A stretch of DNA of 64,000 nucleotides from contig CANJXI010000002.1 of assembly GCA_947478785.1 (NCBI GenBank), positions 1 through 64,000 of the forward strand, in the 5' to 3' direction. Positions 47,099 to 56,955 of the stretch are shown piece by piece. Every line of letters starts with the position of its first letter. The first letter of the stretch is position 1. The stretch comes from Caulobacteraceae bacterium. GTDB lineage: Bacteria > Pseudomonadota > Alphaproteobacteria > Caulobacterales > Caulobacteraceae. Below the pieces are notes generated by a model. It saw only the letters and a list, made by a program, of their open reading frames with translations, was not told where the DNA came from and ran no database searches. The position numbers and the translations under genes were made by a program.

Positions 47099-47683
47099 AT
47101 GTCCGAGAAGACTCCGCCGACCCAAGCCGAAGCCGAGGCCGCCGTGCGCACCCTGATCGAATGGGCCGGCGACGACCCGGACCGCGAGGGGCTGCTGGAC
47201 ACGCCGGCCAGGGTGGCGCGCTCCTACAAGGAGCTGTTCGCCGGCTATGACGCCGATCCCCGGGAGTACCTGGAGCGGACCTTTGACGAGGTCGGCGGCT
47301 ATGACGAGCTGGTGATCCTGAAGGATATCCGGGTGGTGAGCTTCTGCGAGCACCACATGCTGCCGTTCCTGGGCAAGGCGCACGTGGGCTACCTGCCGTC
47401 CAACCGGGTGGTGGGTATCTCGAAGCTGGCGCGCGTGGTGCACGGTTTCGCGCGGCGCCTGCAGATCCAGGAGAAGCTGACGGCGCAGATCGCCGAGGCC
47501 ATCCAGGAGGTCCTGCAGCCCAAGGGCGTGGGCGTTGTGGTGATCTCCGAGCACAGCTGCATGACCATGCGCGGGGTCAATACCCCGGGCTCAAGGCTGA
47601 CCACCTCCAGCCTGCTGGGCGAGGTGCGCGACGACCCCGGCACGCGGCAGGAGTTCTTCGACCTGGTGCGGAACGGTTCCTGA
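47099..47683 (+). CDS. folE: GTP cyclohydrolase I
   Basis: FolE opens the pterin ring route to tetrahydrofolate by converting GTP to dihydroneopterin triphosphate. The 194-residue protein has the zinc ligands and active-site residues in VVSFCEHHMLPFLGKAHVGYLP and ISEHSCMTMRGVNTPGS, with the strand SRLTTSSLLGEVRDD. The N-terminal helix (AEAAVRTLIEWAGDDPDREGLLDTPARVARSYKELF) is typical. It is divergent from gapR across 129 bp. A strong hairpin follows its stop. Confidence 0.95.
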   Translation: MSEKTPPTQAEAEAAVRTLIEWAGDDPDREGLLDTPARVARSYKELFAGYDADPREYLERTFDEVGGYDELVILKDIRVVSFCEHHMLPFLGKAHVGYLPSNRVVGISKLARVVHGFARRLQIQEKLTAQIAEAIQEVLQPKGVGVVVISEHSCMTMRGVNTPGSRLTTSSLLGEVRDDPGTRQEFFDLVRNGS

Positions 47684-47684
47684 T

Positions 47685-47712
47685 CTTCCTTTCCGCGAAT
47701 GCGGAGAGGAAG
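47685..47712. terminator. Hairpin between convergent folE and rpmJ
   Basis: CTTCCTTTCCGC (47685-47696) pairs with GCGGAGAGGAAG (47701-47712) over twelve bases with one wobble and a GAAT loop. No long U-run follows on either side, so it may be a bidirectional but weak terminator or an mRNA end stabiliser. Confidence 0.6.
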
Positions 47713-47716
47713 GGAC

Positions 47717-47842
47717 TCAGCCCTGGCGGGCCTTGAAGCGCGGGTCGGTCTTGTTGATGACGTAGACCCGGCCCTTGCGGCGCACGAGCTTGCAGTCGCG
47801 GTGACGCGTCTTGAGCGACTTGAGCGAGCTTCTGACCTTCAT
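47717..47842 (-). CDS. rpmJ: 50S ribosomal protein L36
   Basis: The start ATG 47842 gives 41 residues, [20 protein letters not shown]..., ending DPRFKARQG, the L36 pattern. Only one cysteine remains (RDCK) and the zinc-binding cysteine/histidine set at the C-terminal side is replaced by NKTDPRFK. This is therefore the zinc-independent C-minus form. The longer frame to 47926 is not supported. It converges on folE. Confidence 0.92.
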   Translation of the reverse strand: MKVRSSLKSLKTRHRDCKLVRRKGRVYVINKTDPRFKARQG

Positions 47843-48009
47843 GGACCTGTCTCGGGCGCGCGGACGCGGGCGTCCGGGTTTCGGATAAGAGCCAGCGCAT
47901 ATACGGGCCGGGCCGGGCCGAGTCAACGACAGACCCCGGCGGCAGGTGTCGGGCGTCCTGACGGCTTTGTGATTCTAACGCCGCCGCGACGCTGGTTAGA
48001 GTCCGCGGG

Positions 48010-49311
48010 ATGCGTCGTTCCCACCTCGTGCTTATCCTTCTCCTCGCCGGCTGCGCCAGTCCCGCGCCCACGCCGCCCGCGCCCCGGCCCACGCCAGGGC
48101 CGCCCCTGGCCCAGCAGCCCTCGCCGCCACCTTCGAGCGAGGCGGCCGGGCCGATCCGCCCGCCCGCCGCGTCCGGCGACATGGTGTTCGACGCCTGGGC
48201 CGCGCAATTCTATGTCCGGGCCGTGAAGGCGGGGATTTCGCCCGCCCTGCTGGAGCGTGAGATGGCCGGGCTGACGCCCGATCCGCGGGTGACCTCGCGC
48301 GACAGCCGCCAGCCGGAATTCTCCCAGCCGGTCTCGGCCTATATCGCCGGCGCCGTCAGCGCGGGACCGATCGCGATCGGCGCCCGCAAGCGCGCCGAGG
48401 TCCCGGCGCTGGACGCCATCGAGCAGCGCTATGGCGTGCCGCGCGAGATCCTGATCGGGGTCTGGTCGCGGGAGAGCGCGTTCGGGGCCATCCAGGGGGA
48501 TTTCGACGTGATCCGCTCGATGGCCAGCCTGGCCGCCCAGGGCCGCCGTCGCGACTGGGCCGAGGGCGAGCTGATCGCGGCCCTGAAGATCATCGGCTCG
48601 GGCGAGTTCTCGCGCAGCCAGCTGAAGGGCTCCTGGGCCGGGGCCATGGGCCAGACACAGTTCATCCCCTCGAGCTTTCTCTCGACGGCCGTGGACGGCG
48701 ACGGCGACGGGCGGCGCGACATCTGGAACTCGGCGGCCGACGCCCTGGCCTCGGCGGCGGACCTGCTGGCCAAGGGCGGCTGGGTGCGCGGGCAGGGCTG
48801 GGCGCGCGAGGTCTCCGTGCCCGCCGACTTCGACTTCGCGCTCAGTGAAGGGCCCAGGGAGACGCCGACCTGGTGGGCGGAGAAGGGCGTGAAGCGGGCC
48901 GACGGCCGGCCGTGGAGCGCGGCCGACCAGGCCGCGCCGGCCCAGCTGCTGGCGCCGGCCGGCGCGTCGGGGCCGATCTTCCTGTTGTTTCCCAATCACT
49001 TCGCAATCCGCAAATACAACAACTCGGTGGCCTATGCGCTGGCCGTGGGCCTGCTGGCCGACCGGATCGCCGGCGACGGACCGCTGGTGAAGGCCTGGCC
49101 GCAGGAGGCGCCCATGGCGCTGGCCGACCGGATGACCGCCCAGCGCGCGCTCTCCGCGCTCGGCTTCGATCCGGGGACGCCCGATGGGGTGGTCGGCATG
49201 GGCACCCGCAAGGCCCTGCGCGACTGGCAGAAGGCCCGCGGCCTGACCGCCGACGGCTATCTGTCGCCGGCCATGGTGCAGCGCCTGAAGGGTGAAGCCG
49301 GGGCCTCCTGA
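48010..49311 (+). CDS. Lytic murein transglycosylase, MltB-like lipoprotein
   Basis: The 433-residue protein has a lipoprotein signal (MRRSHLVLILLLAGCAS), a Pro-rich linker of about 40 residues, a lytic transglycosylase family 3 domain with the catalytic glutamate in VWSRESAFGAIQGDF (about residue 154) and MGQTQFIPSSFLSTAVDGDGDGRRDIWNSAADALAS, and a C-terminal peptidoglycan-binding domain 1 (AQRALSALGFDPGTPDGVVGMGTRKALRDWQKARGL). It cleaves glycan strands to anhydro-muropeptides at the outer membrane. It stands between rpmJ (divergent) and motA. Confidence 0.92.
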   Translation: MRRSHLVLILLLAGCASPAPTPPAPRPTPGPPLAQQPSPPPSSEAAGPIRPPAASGDMVFDAWAAQFYVRAVKAGISPALLEREMAGLTPDPRVTSRDSRQPEFSQPVSAYIAGAVSAGPIAIGARKRAEVPALDAIEQRYGVPREILIGVWSRESAFGAIQGDFDVIRSMASLAAQGRRRDWAEGELIAALKIIGSGEFSRSQLKGSWAGAMGQTQFIPSSFLSTAVDGDGDGRRDIWNSAADALASAADLLAKGGWVRGQGWAREVSVPADFDFALSEGPRETPTWWAEKGVKRADGRPWSAADQAAPAQLLAPAGASGPIFLLFPNHFAIRKYNNSVAYALAVGLLADRIAGDGPLVKAWPQEAPMALADRMTAQRALSALGFDPGTPDGVVGMGTRKALRDWQKARGLTADGYLSPAMVQRLKGEAGAS

Positions 49312-49409
49312 GCGCCGCCCGCGACATCTGCTCCACCGGCGGCGCGCGCCGCCGGACACCCGAAATTAAGCAATAACGAGCAAGGTCGCCCGACGTCGCG
49401 GGAGACCCC

Positions 49410-50285
49410 ATGTTTCAGATTATCGGCATCGTGCTTCTGTTCGGCCTGGTGTTCGGCAGCTTCATCATGACCGGTGGCAACATCGGGGTGATCATGCACG
49501 CCCTGCCGCACGAGATGATGGCCATCGGCGGCGCGGCCGTGGCCGCCTTCCTGATCTCCAACTCGATGAGCACCATCAAGTCCTGCGGCGGCGGCATGGC
49601 CAAGGTGTTCAAGGGCCCCAAGTGGAAGCCCGCCGACTACCGCGACCTGCTCTCGCTGCTGTTCCTGCTGACCAAGACCATGAAGTCCAAGGGCGTCATC
49701 GCCCTGGAAAGCCACATCGAGAACCCGCACGAGAGCTCGATCTTCTCGCGCTTCCCGAAGATCGGGAAGGACCACTTCGCCATCGATTTCATCTGCGACA
49801 CCCTGCGGATGATGACCATGAACCTGGAGGATCCGCACCAGGTCGAGGACGCGATGGAGAAGCAGCTCGAGAAGCACCACCACGAGAATTCCGGCGCGCC
49901 GCACGCGCTCACCTCGACGGCCGACGCCCTTCCCGCGCTGGGCATCGTCGCCGCCGTGCTGGGCGTCATCAAGACCATGGGCGCGATCACCGAGCCGCCG
50001 GCCGTGCTGGGCGAGATGATCGGCTCGGCCCTGGTCGGCACCTTCCTGGGCGTGTTCCTGGCCTATGGGCTGGTCGGCCCGATGGCCACGCGGATGAAGG
50101 AAGTGATCGACGAGGAGGGCGCCTTCTACAAGATCATCCAGTCGGTGCTGGTCGCCCACCTGCACGGCAACGCCGCCCAGATCTCGGTGGAGATCGGCCG
50201 TGGCAATGTGCCGTCCGGCGCTCAGCCCAGCTTCCTGGAGCTGGAAGAGGCGCTGTCGGCCATTCCCGCCGAGGGCGCGGCCTGA
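49410..50285 (+). CDS. motA: Flagellar motor stator protein MotA
   Basis: MotA with MotB forms the proton-driven stator of the flagellar motor. The 291-residue protein has four membrane segments: two at the start (FQIIGIVLLFGLVFGSFIMT, MMAIGGAAVAAFLIS) and two around 170-215 (TADALPALGIVAAVLGVIKTMG, IGSALVGTFLGVFLAYGLVGP), with a cytoplasmic domain rich in charged residues between. The PALGIVAAVLGVI and GTFLGVFLAYG motifs are typical. No motB follows, which fits other Caulobacterales where motA and motB are apart. A GATGAGC hairpin overlaps the stop region. Confidence 0.94.
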   Translation: MFQIIGIVLLFGLVFGSFIMTGGNIGVIMHALPHEMMAIGGAAVAAFLISNSMSTIKSCGGGMAKVFKGPKWKPADYRDLLSLLFLLTKTMKSKGVIALESHIENPHESSIFSRFPKIGKDHFAIDFICDTLRMMTMNLEDPHQVEDAMEKQLEKHHHENSGAPHALTSTADALPALGIVAAVLGVIKTMGAITEPPAVLGEMIGSALVGTFLGVFLAYGLVGPMATRMKEVIDEEGAFYKIIQSVLVAHLHGNAAQISVEIGRGNVPSGAQPSFLELEEALSAIPAEGAA

Positions 50286-50471
50286 TGAGCGCGGCTCATC
50301 AAAAGCGTTAAATTTTCGATCACGAAACCGTGAATAAAGCGCTTGCCCCGGGCGCGAAGCAGGGCATAGTCCACCCTGCGGCCGGAGGTTCGATGCCACC
50401 CCATTCGCCTCTGGCGGATCGGCGGCGGGCCTGGCGGGCGCATTGACACCTCGACCAGGGAAACCAGTCAC

Positions 50472-50747
50472 ATGACCACCGCACTCATCCGCAAGCTGCT
50501 CGTCGCCGGCGCCGCCGTCGCCGCGCTTTCCGTCGCCGCCTGCAACAAGCCGGCCGAAAAGGCCGCTGAAGCCGCGCCGCCCGCCGCGCCCGCCGAAGCC
50601 GCCACGGCCGCCGCCGCCGCCGACACGGCGCAAGCCGCCGCCGCCACGGCCACCGACGCCGCCGCCGACGCCTCCAAGGCCGCCGACGCCGCCGCTGCTC
50701 CGGCCGCCGCGCCCGCCATGGCGCCCGCAGCGCCCGAGAAGAAATAA
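50472..50747 (+). CDS. Ala-rich lipoprotein (91 aa)
   Basis: The 91-residue product has a signal peptide with lipobox (LSVAAC) and a tail consisting almost wholly of Ala, Pro, Asp, Glu and Thr (AEAAPPAAPAEAATAAAAADTAQ). Such Ala-rich tails form extended or helical spacers from the outer membrane. No enzymatic motif exists. It has its own terminator. The 186-bp spacer from motA holds a hairpin at 50284-50300 and no recognised element. Confidence 0.7.
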   Translation: MTTALIRKLLVAGAAVAALSVAACNKPAEKAAEAAPPAAPAEAATAAAAADTAQAAAATATDAAADASKAADAAAAPAAAPAMAPAAPEKK

Positions 50748-50776
50748 GCGTTCCGGAAACGGATCGTCACGATCTG

Positions 50777-50805
50777 AGGGCCGCCCCACCGGGCGGCCCT
50801 TTTTC
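50777..50805 (+). terminator. Rho-independent terminator after the Ala-rich lipoprotein
   Basis: AGGGCCGCCC (50777-50786) pairs perfectly with GGGCGGCCCT (50791-50800) around a CACC loop, and the 3' arm runs into TTTT. Clear. Confidence 0.93.
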
Positions 50806-50846
50806 GTTGCGGGCGTACGCGCTCGCCACCGCCTAGACTGGCCGCC

Positions 50847-52646
50847 ATGCCGGACGAGACCTCACCCCTGATCTGGAGCGACAGCGGCCAGCCGCGCTCG
50901 CGCCTCTATGGCGATGTCTACTTCTCCGCCGAGGATGGCCTGGCCGAGACCCGGGCGGTGTTCCTGGACGGCTGCGGCCTGCCGGGCGCGTGGGCCGGCC
51001 GGCGCCGGTTTGTGGTGGGGGAGCTGGGCTTCGGAACCGGGCTGAACGTGGCGGCCCTGTTGGCGCTCTGGGCCGGCGCGCGGCCGGCGGGGGGGACGCT
51101 TTCGATCTTCTCCGTCGAGGCCCACCCGATATCCCGCGAGGAAGCCGCTCGCGCGCTCGCCCACTGGCCGGAGCTGGCCGGCGTGACAGCGCCGCTATTG
51201 GCCCGCTGGCCCGGCGCCGCGCGGGGTGTTCATCGCGTGGACCTGCCCGAGTTCGGCGCCACCCTCGACATGGCCGTGATGGACGTGGAGGCGGCGATCG
51301 CCGGGTGGACGGGCGCGGCCGACGCCTGGTTCCTGGACGGCTTTTCCCCTGCGCTGAACCCGGCCATGTGGCGCGCCGAGGTGCTGGCCCTGGTCGCCCG
51401 GCGCTCGGCGCCCGGCGCGCGGGCGGCGACCTTCACGGTGGCGGGCCAGGTCCGCCGCGACCTCGCCGCGGCCGGCTTCACCGTGGACAAGCGGCCGGGC
51501 CATGGGCGCAAGCGCGAGCGGCTGGAGGCGCGCCTGCCGGGCGCGGCCCCCGCCGGGCGCGTCGTGTCGCGGGTGGCCATCGTGGGCGCGGGGATCGCCG
51601 GCGCCGCGGCGGCCCGGGCGGTGCGCGCGCTGGGCGGCGAGCCGGTGCTGATCGAGGCCGAGGCGCCGGGCGCGGGCGCCTCCGGCAACCCGGCGGCGCT
51701 GGTGACGCCCCGGCTCGACGCCGGGCTCGGCCCGCCCGCCCAGCTCTTCGCCCAGGCCTTCCGGCGGGCGGTGGCGCTCTATGGGGACATTCCGGACGCG
51801 GTGATCGCGCGCGGCGTGAGGCAGCTCGCCGCCCAGCCGCGCGACGCCGACCGGTTCGCCAAGATCGCCGCCTCGGGCCTCTTCGAGCCGGGCACGCTCG
51901 AGTTGGACGCGGGGGCGCTCGATCAGCGCGCCGCCCTGGTGGTCGAGCCCGCCGCGATCCTCGCCGCCTGGGCGCCGGTGGCGCTGTGTGGCGCCGTCCA
52001 TGCGCTGAGCCGCGACGCCGAGGGCTGGCGCCTGCTGGACGCGAGGGGCGGCGAGATCGCCCGCGCCGAGGCGGTGATCGTGGCCGGCGCCATGGGGTCG
52101 GCCGGGCTCTGCGGCGGCCTGCCGCTGCAGCCGGCGCGCGGCCAGGCCAGCATCGCGGCGCCCTTCGCCGACCCGCCCCCCGCCACGGCCTGGGGTGGCT
52201 ATGCGATTCCCACCGGCGACGGCCTGCTGTTCGGCGCGACCTACGATCCCGACGACGTGGGGACCGAGGTCCGCGACCGGGACCACGCGCGTAACCTGGC
52301 GGCCTTGTCAGCCGTCCTGCCGGATCTCGCCGCCCGGCTCGCGGACGTGGCCCTGGGCGGCCGCGCGTCGATCCGCGCCACCACGCCCGACCGGATGCCG
52401 ATCGCCGGACCGTCCCCGGACGGCGCGCCCGGCCTCTTCGTGCTCACCGGCCTCGGCTCGCGTGGATTCTCCCTGGCGCCGCTCCTGGCGGAGCATGTGG
52501 TCGCCCTGGCGCTCGGCGCGCCCTCGCCCCTGCCCGCGCCGCTGGCCGCCCTGGTGGATCCCGACCGCTTCCGCCAGCGCGCGGCGCGGCGCGGTTCCCA
52601 TGCGCCGGGCGCGGCCCTATATCAGGGGTCGAGGGACGCCGTCTGA
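50847..52646 (+). CDS. mnmC: tRNA 5-methylaminomethyl-2-thiouridine biosynthesis bifunctional protein MnmC
   Basis: MnmC finishes mnm5s2U34 in tRNA. The 599-residue product has an N-terminal SAM-dependent methyltransferase (LGFGTGLNVAALLALW at about 58-73, AWFLDGFSPALNPAMW) and a C-terminal FAD-dependent oxidoreductase domain starting at about 243 (VAIVGAGIAGAAAARAVRALGGEPVLIEA), with GASGNPAALVTPRLD and the late RATTPDRMPIAGP. Both domains appear complete. The start ATG follows the Ala-rich lipoprotein terminator by 41 bp. It is on its own transcript or leads into the next gene. Confidence 0.94.
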   Translation: MPDETSPLIWSDSGQPRSRLYGDVYFSAEDGLAETRAVFLDGCGLPGAWAGRRRFVVGELGFGTGLNVAALLALWAGARPAGGTLSIFSVEAHPISREEAARALAHWPELAGVTAPLLARWPGAARGVHRVDLPEFGATLDMAVMDVEAAIAGWTGAADAWFLDGFSPALNPAMWRAEVLALVARRSAPGARAATFTVAGQVRRDLAAAGFTVDKRPGHGRKRERLEARLPGAAPAGRVVSRVAIVGAGIAGAAAARAVRALGGEPVLIEAEAPGAGASGNPAALVTPRLDAGLGPPAQLFAQAFRRAVALYGDIPDAVIARGVRQLAAQPRDADRFAKIAASGLFEPGTLELDAGALDQRAALVVEPAAILAAWAPVALCGAVHALSRDAEGWRLLDARGGEIARAEAVIVAGAMGSAGLCGGLPLQPARGQASIAAPFADPPPATAWGGYAIPTGDGLLFGATYDPDDVGTEVRDRDHARNLAALSAVLPDLAARLADVALGGRASIRATTPDRMPIAGPSPDGAPGLFVLTGLGSRGFSLAPLLAEHVVALALGAPSPLPAPLAALVDPDRFRQRAARRGSHAPGAALYQGSRDAV

Positions 52647-52674
52647 AGGACCAGCGCGAAGCTGGAGGATTATG

Positions 52675-53076
52675 ATGCAGACCAGATTAGCCCTGGGCGC
52701 CGCCATGGCCGCGCTGCTGGCCGCCGCGCCCGCCGCGCCGACGCTCGCCAAGTCACCCGTGGAGCCCTCGGCCAAGCGCCAGCAGTGCTTCTTCCCCAGC
52801 AGCGTCAGCGGTTTCAGGGCCGCCGACGAGCACAACCTCTACCTTCGGGTCGGCGTGCGCGACGTCTACCAGTTCGAGATGTTCGGCCCCTGCCAGGACA
52901 TCAACTGGAACGAACGGATCGCCATCGTCACCCGCGGCGGCGGCACGATCTGTTCGGGGATGGACGCGGACATCGTCACCCACACCTCGATCGGACCGCA
53001 GCGCTGTCCGGTGCGCAGCGTGCGCAAGCTTACGCCGGAAGAGGTCGCCGCCCTGCCCAAGAAGTCCCAGCCGTAG
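52675..53076 (+). CDS. DUF6491-like secreted protein
   Basis: The start was set at ATG 52675 (five bases behind GGAGGA); ATG 52672 is one codon upstream. The product of 133 residues has a signal peptide (MQTRLALGAAMAALLAAAPAAPTLA). The mature part has CFFPSSVSGFRAADEHNLYLRVGVRDVYQFEMFGPCQDINWNERIAI and a second cysteine pair (GTICSGMD, PQRCPVRSVRKLTPEEVAALP), the pattern of DUF6491. Four cysteines suggest two disulphides. It follows mnmC by 28 bp. Function unknown. Confidence 0.78.
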   Translation: MQTRLALGAAMAALLAAAPAAPTLAKSPVEPSAKRQQCFFPSSVSGFRAADEHNLYLRVGVRDVYQFEMFGPCQDINWNERIAIVTRGGGTICSGMDADIVTHTSIGPQRCPVRSVRKLTPEEVAALPKKSQP

Positions 53077-53156
53077 AGCTGGGTGGGCGCTAGACCCAAT
53101 CTGGGAAGTATCCTGGGAGCGGGGAAAGGCCGGATTGCCTAACCCCTGGAAAACGA

Positions 53157-53231
53157 TGGTGGACGTGCACAGGATCGAACTGTGGACCCCCTCGATGTCA
53201 ACGAGGTGCTCTCCCGCTGAGCTACACGTCC
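53157..53231 (-). tRNA. tRNA-Val (anticodon GAC)
   Basis: Read on the minus strand the sequence folds as a 75-base tRNA: acceptor GGACGTG with CACGTCC, D-arm with GTAGCTCAGC, anticodon arm CCTCG-TTGACAT-CGAGG with anticodon GAC (53199-53197), and T-arm with GTTCGAT. The discriminator A and the CCA end are encoded (53160-53157). GAC reads valine codons GUC and GUU. It lies 71 bp from the 3' end of cpdR. Confidence 0.95.
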
Positions 53232-53301
53232 AAGCCGTCGTCCGGGAAGGCGGGGATATACCGATGCGGCCCGGCTCGCGCAAGCGCGGCCGAAGTCGCC
53301 C

Positions 53302-53658
53302 CTAGGCTGCGATCATCCGGTCGACTTCCGAGACGATCTCGCGCAGGTGGATCGGCTTGGACAGCACCTTGGCCCCGGCGGGGGCGGCGTCGCCCGCGGC
53401 CAGCGCCACGGCCGCGAAGCCGGTGATGAACATGATCCGCAGGCCCGGATGGCGCGCGGCGGCCTGGCGGGCCACCTCGATGCCGTCGAGGCCGGGCATG
53501 ACGATGTCGGTGAGCAGCAGGTCCCAGTCCTGGTCGAGGACGGCCACGGCCTCCTCGCCGTCGGCGCAGGCGGTGACCTCGTAGCCGGCCCGCTCCAGCG
53601 CACGCGCCAGGAAGCCCCTCAGCGAATCGTCGTCTTCGGCCAGGAGGATGCGGGACAT
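53302..53658 (-). CDS. cpdR: Single-domain response regulator CpdR
   Basis: CpdR in its unphosphorylated form docks to ClpXP and primes degradation of cell-cycle proteins such as PdeA in Caulobacter. The 118-residue protein is only a receiver domain: MSRILLAEDDDSLRGFLARAL, phospho-acceptor Asp51 in DLLLTDIVMPGLDG, IMFITGFAAVALAA and VLSKPIHLREIVSEVDRM. Asp51, ITGFAAVAL and KVLSKP match the CpdR pattern I recall, with the same residue number. The start ATG lies 132 bp from the divergent N-formylglutamate amidohydrolase gene. Confidence 0.92.
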   Translation of the reverse strand: MSRILLAEDDDSLRGFLARALERAGYEVTACADGEEAVAVLDQDWDLLLTDIVMPGLDGIEVARQAAARHPGLRIMFITGFAAVALAAGDAAPAGAKVLSKPIHLREIVSEVDRMIAA

Positions 53659-53790
53659 GGACCTTGGGAACCTTTGACGGAACGCTCATGGCGCGGCCCG
53701 CCTGGGCGGAGCGCGCGCAAAGGACAATCCTAGCGAAGGATCGGTAAAGGCGCGATGAACCTTTGACCCATATGGGCGCTTCAGCGTTCT

Positions 53791-54702
53791 ATGCGGCCGA
53801 TGAACGCATGGGAGTCCATGGGCGGCGAGAGGGACGTGCGCGCCGCGGCGTTCGACCTGCGGCGTCCCGCGTCCGGGGACCTGGCCGCGAGCCCGCTGGT
53901 GTTCGCCTCCCCCCATTCCGGGCGGCACTATCCCGACGACATGATGGCGGCGAGCACGCTCGACGCCCAGGCGATACGCCGGTCGGAAGACGCCTTCGTC
54001 GACAACCTGATCGCCGCGGCGCCCGACCTCGGCGCCGCCCTGATCACGGCGCGTTGCGCGCGCGCCTATATCGACCTCAACCGCGAGCCCTTCGAGCTGG
54101 ACCCCGGGATGTTCGCCGACGAACTGCCCGACTTCGCGCGGGCCAGGACCGCGCGGGTGGCGGCGGGCCTGGGGGCGATCGCCCGCGTGGTCTCCGAGGG
54201 GCAGGAGATCTATGCGCGAAAACTGACCTTCGCCGAGGCGCGCGCGCGGATCGAATGGGCGCACCGGCCCTATCACGCGGCGCTGGAGGCGCTGATCGCC
54301 GAGGCGCACGCGGCGCACGGCTTCGCGATCCTGATCGATTGGCACTCGATGCCGGCGGCGGCGGCCCGGGCGGGGGGCCGCGACGGGTCTTGCGACTTTG
54401 TCCTGGGCGACCGTTTCGGGGCGGCCTGCACCGGCGCGGTGACCGCCCGCGTCGAGGGCGAGCTGGAGGCCCTGGGCTACCGGGTGGCGCGCAACAGCCC
54501 CTACGCCGGCGGCTACACCACCGAACACTACGGCCGGCCCGCCCGGCGGGTTCACGCCCTGCAGATCGAGATCAACCGCGCGCTCTACCTCGACGAGGCG
54601 ACGCTGGCGCCGACTGCGGGGTTCGAAACGCTGAAGGGAAAGATCGAGGCGCTCACGCGCGTGCTGGCCGGCGCCGACTGGTCCGGGCTGAAAGCGCGCT
54701 AG
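53791..54702 (+). CDS. N-formylglutamate amidohydrolase
   Basis: This 303-residue enzyme family hydrolyses N-formylglutamate to glutamate and formate, the last step of one histidine degradation route, or acts on related amides. Visible motifs are VFASPHSGRHYPDDM (metal region), FVDNLIAAAPDLGAALITARCARAYIDLNR, ILIDWHSMPAAAA, and YTTEHYGRPARRVHALQIEINRALYLDE. The true start could be the ATG at the MGGERDV codon (residue 10). No hut genes are adjacent. Alphaproteobacteria often have it beside cpdR, as here (divergent). Confidence 0.87.
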   Translation: MRPMNAWESMGGERDVRAAAFDLRRPASGDLAASPLVFASPHSGRHYPDDMMAASTLDAQAIRRSEDAFVDNLIAAAPDLGAALITARCARAYIDLNREPFELDPGMFADELPDFARARTARVAAGLGAIARVVSEGQEIYARKLTFAEARARIEWAHRPYHAALEALIAEAHAAHGFAILIDWHSMPAAAARAGGRDGSCDFVLGDRFGAACTGAVTARVEGELEALGYRVARNSPYAGGYTTEHYGRPARRVHALQIEINRALYLDEATLAPTAGFETLKGKIEALTRVLAGADWSGLKAR

Positions 54703-54764
54703 GGTTACGAGGTTCCTCTCGGCTTCGCCGGGGGCGAGGAGATGCGCGCCTTGATGTAGCGCGC

Positions 54765-54792
54765 AAAAAAAAGCCACGCCCGAAGGCGTGGC
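54765..54792 (-). terminator. Perfect minus-strand Rho-independent terminator
   Basis: On the minus strand GCCACGCC (54792-54785 complement) pairs with GGCGTGGC around a TTCG tetraloop and runs straight into eight T residues. It ends no visible minus-strand gene, which implies an unannotated transcript. Confidence 0.93.
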
Positions 54793-54846
54793 AGTTCATT
54801 AGGGAGGAAACGCCCAGGAAGGGCAGAGGGGCAAAGCCGCCTCACC
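54765..54846 (-). ncRNA. Candidate small RNA, about 80 nt, antisense to the typA leader region
   Basis: In the gene-free spacer, the minus strand has a promoter-like TTGTGG (plus 54875-54880) 17 bp from TATATC (plus 54852-54857). Transcription would start near 54845 and end at the strong terminator 54765-54792. The predicted RNA holds a C/U-rich stretch ending TTTCCTCCCT, able to pair with Shine-Dalgarno sequences, between two GC hairpins. No reading frame of gene-like quality overlaps it. No known family was matched. Confidence 0.5.
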
Positions 54847-54852
54847 CCCCTG

Positions 54853-54872
54853 ATATACGGTGCAGCGCACAA
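54853..54872. repeat. 20-bp direct repeat with TGC-N3-GCA core, copy 1
   Basis: ATATACGGTGCAGCGCACAA matches the copy at 54970-54989 at 17 of 20 positions. Its core TGCAGCGCA has the TGC-N3-GCA form of PhaR-type polyhydroxybutyrate repressor sites, though that identity is a guess. The minus-strand TATAT end coincides with the sRNA -10 box. Confidence 0.6.
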
Positions 54873-54969
54873 AACCACAAGTTCCAAAATGCAGTTTGTG
54901 GGCGTTTTCATGGGGGTAGAGCGAAAATCCTCGGCGATTCAGGGCTTTGCTGTGACGAAAAAATACGTC

Positions 54970-54989
54970 ATATAGGTTGCACCGCACAA
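54970..54989. repeat. 20-bp direct repeat with TGC-N3-GCA core, copy 2
   Basis: ATATAGGTTGCACCGCACAA lies 117 bp from copy 1, in the same orientation, and 133 bp before typA. The core TGCACCGCA again has the TGC-N3-GCA form. The two copies bracket the divergent spacer between the sRNA candidate and typA, so it may be a shared operator. Confidence 0.6.
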
Positions 54990-55122
54990 CGAACCGGTTC
55001 CATCGCCGCGCTCCCCCTTTTCGGAAGGCGCAGCATCGCTGTCGCGAACTCGTCGCTGGCCGCGAGGCTCCCGGTCGCCTAAAAGCCCGCCTTCCTTACG
55101 AGACCCGAGACACAAACCTCCT

Positions 55123-56955
<1,833 letters not shown>

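Noticed and set aside
50380-50440. tRNA-like GGAGGTTCGATGCC string after motA
   Set aside because: The T-arm stem mismatches, no acceptor or anticodon arm can be paired, and no CCA is present.
54799-54987. 62-codon minus-strand frame over the sRNA candidate
   Set aside because: No ribosome site, biased composition, and the frame covers the putative promoter and operator repeats.
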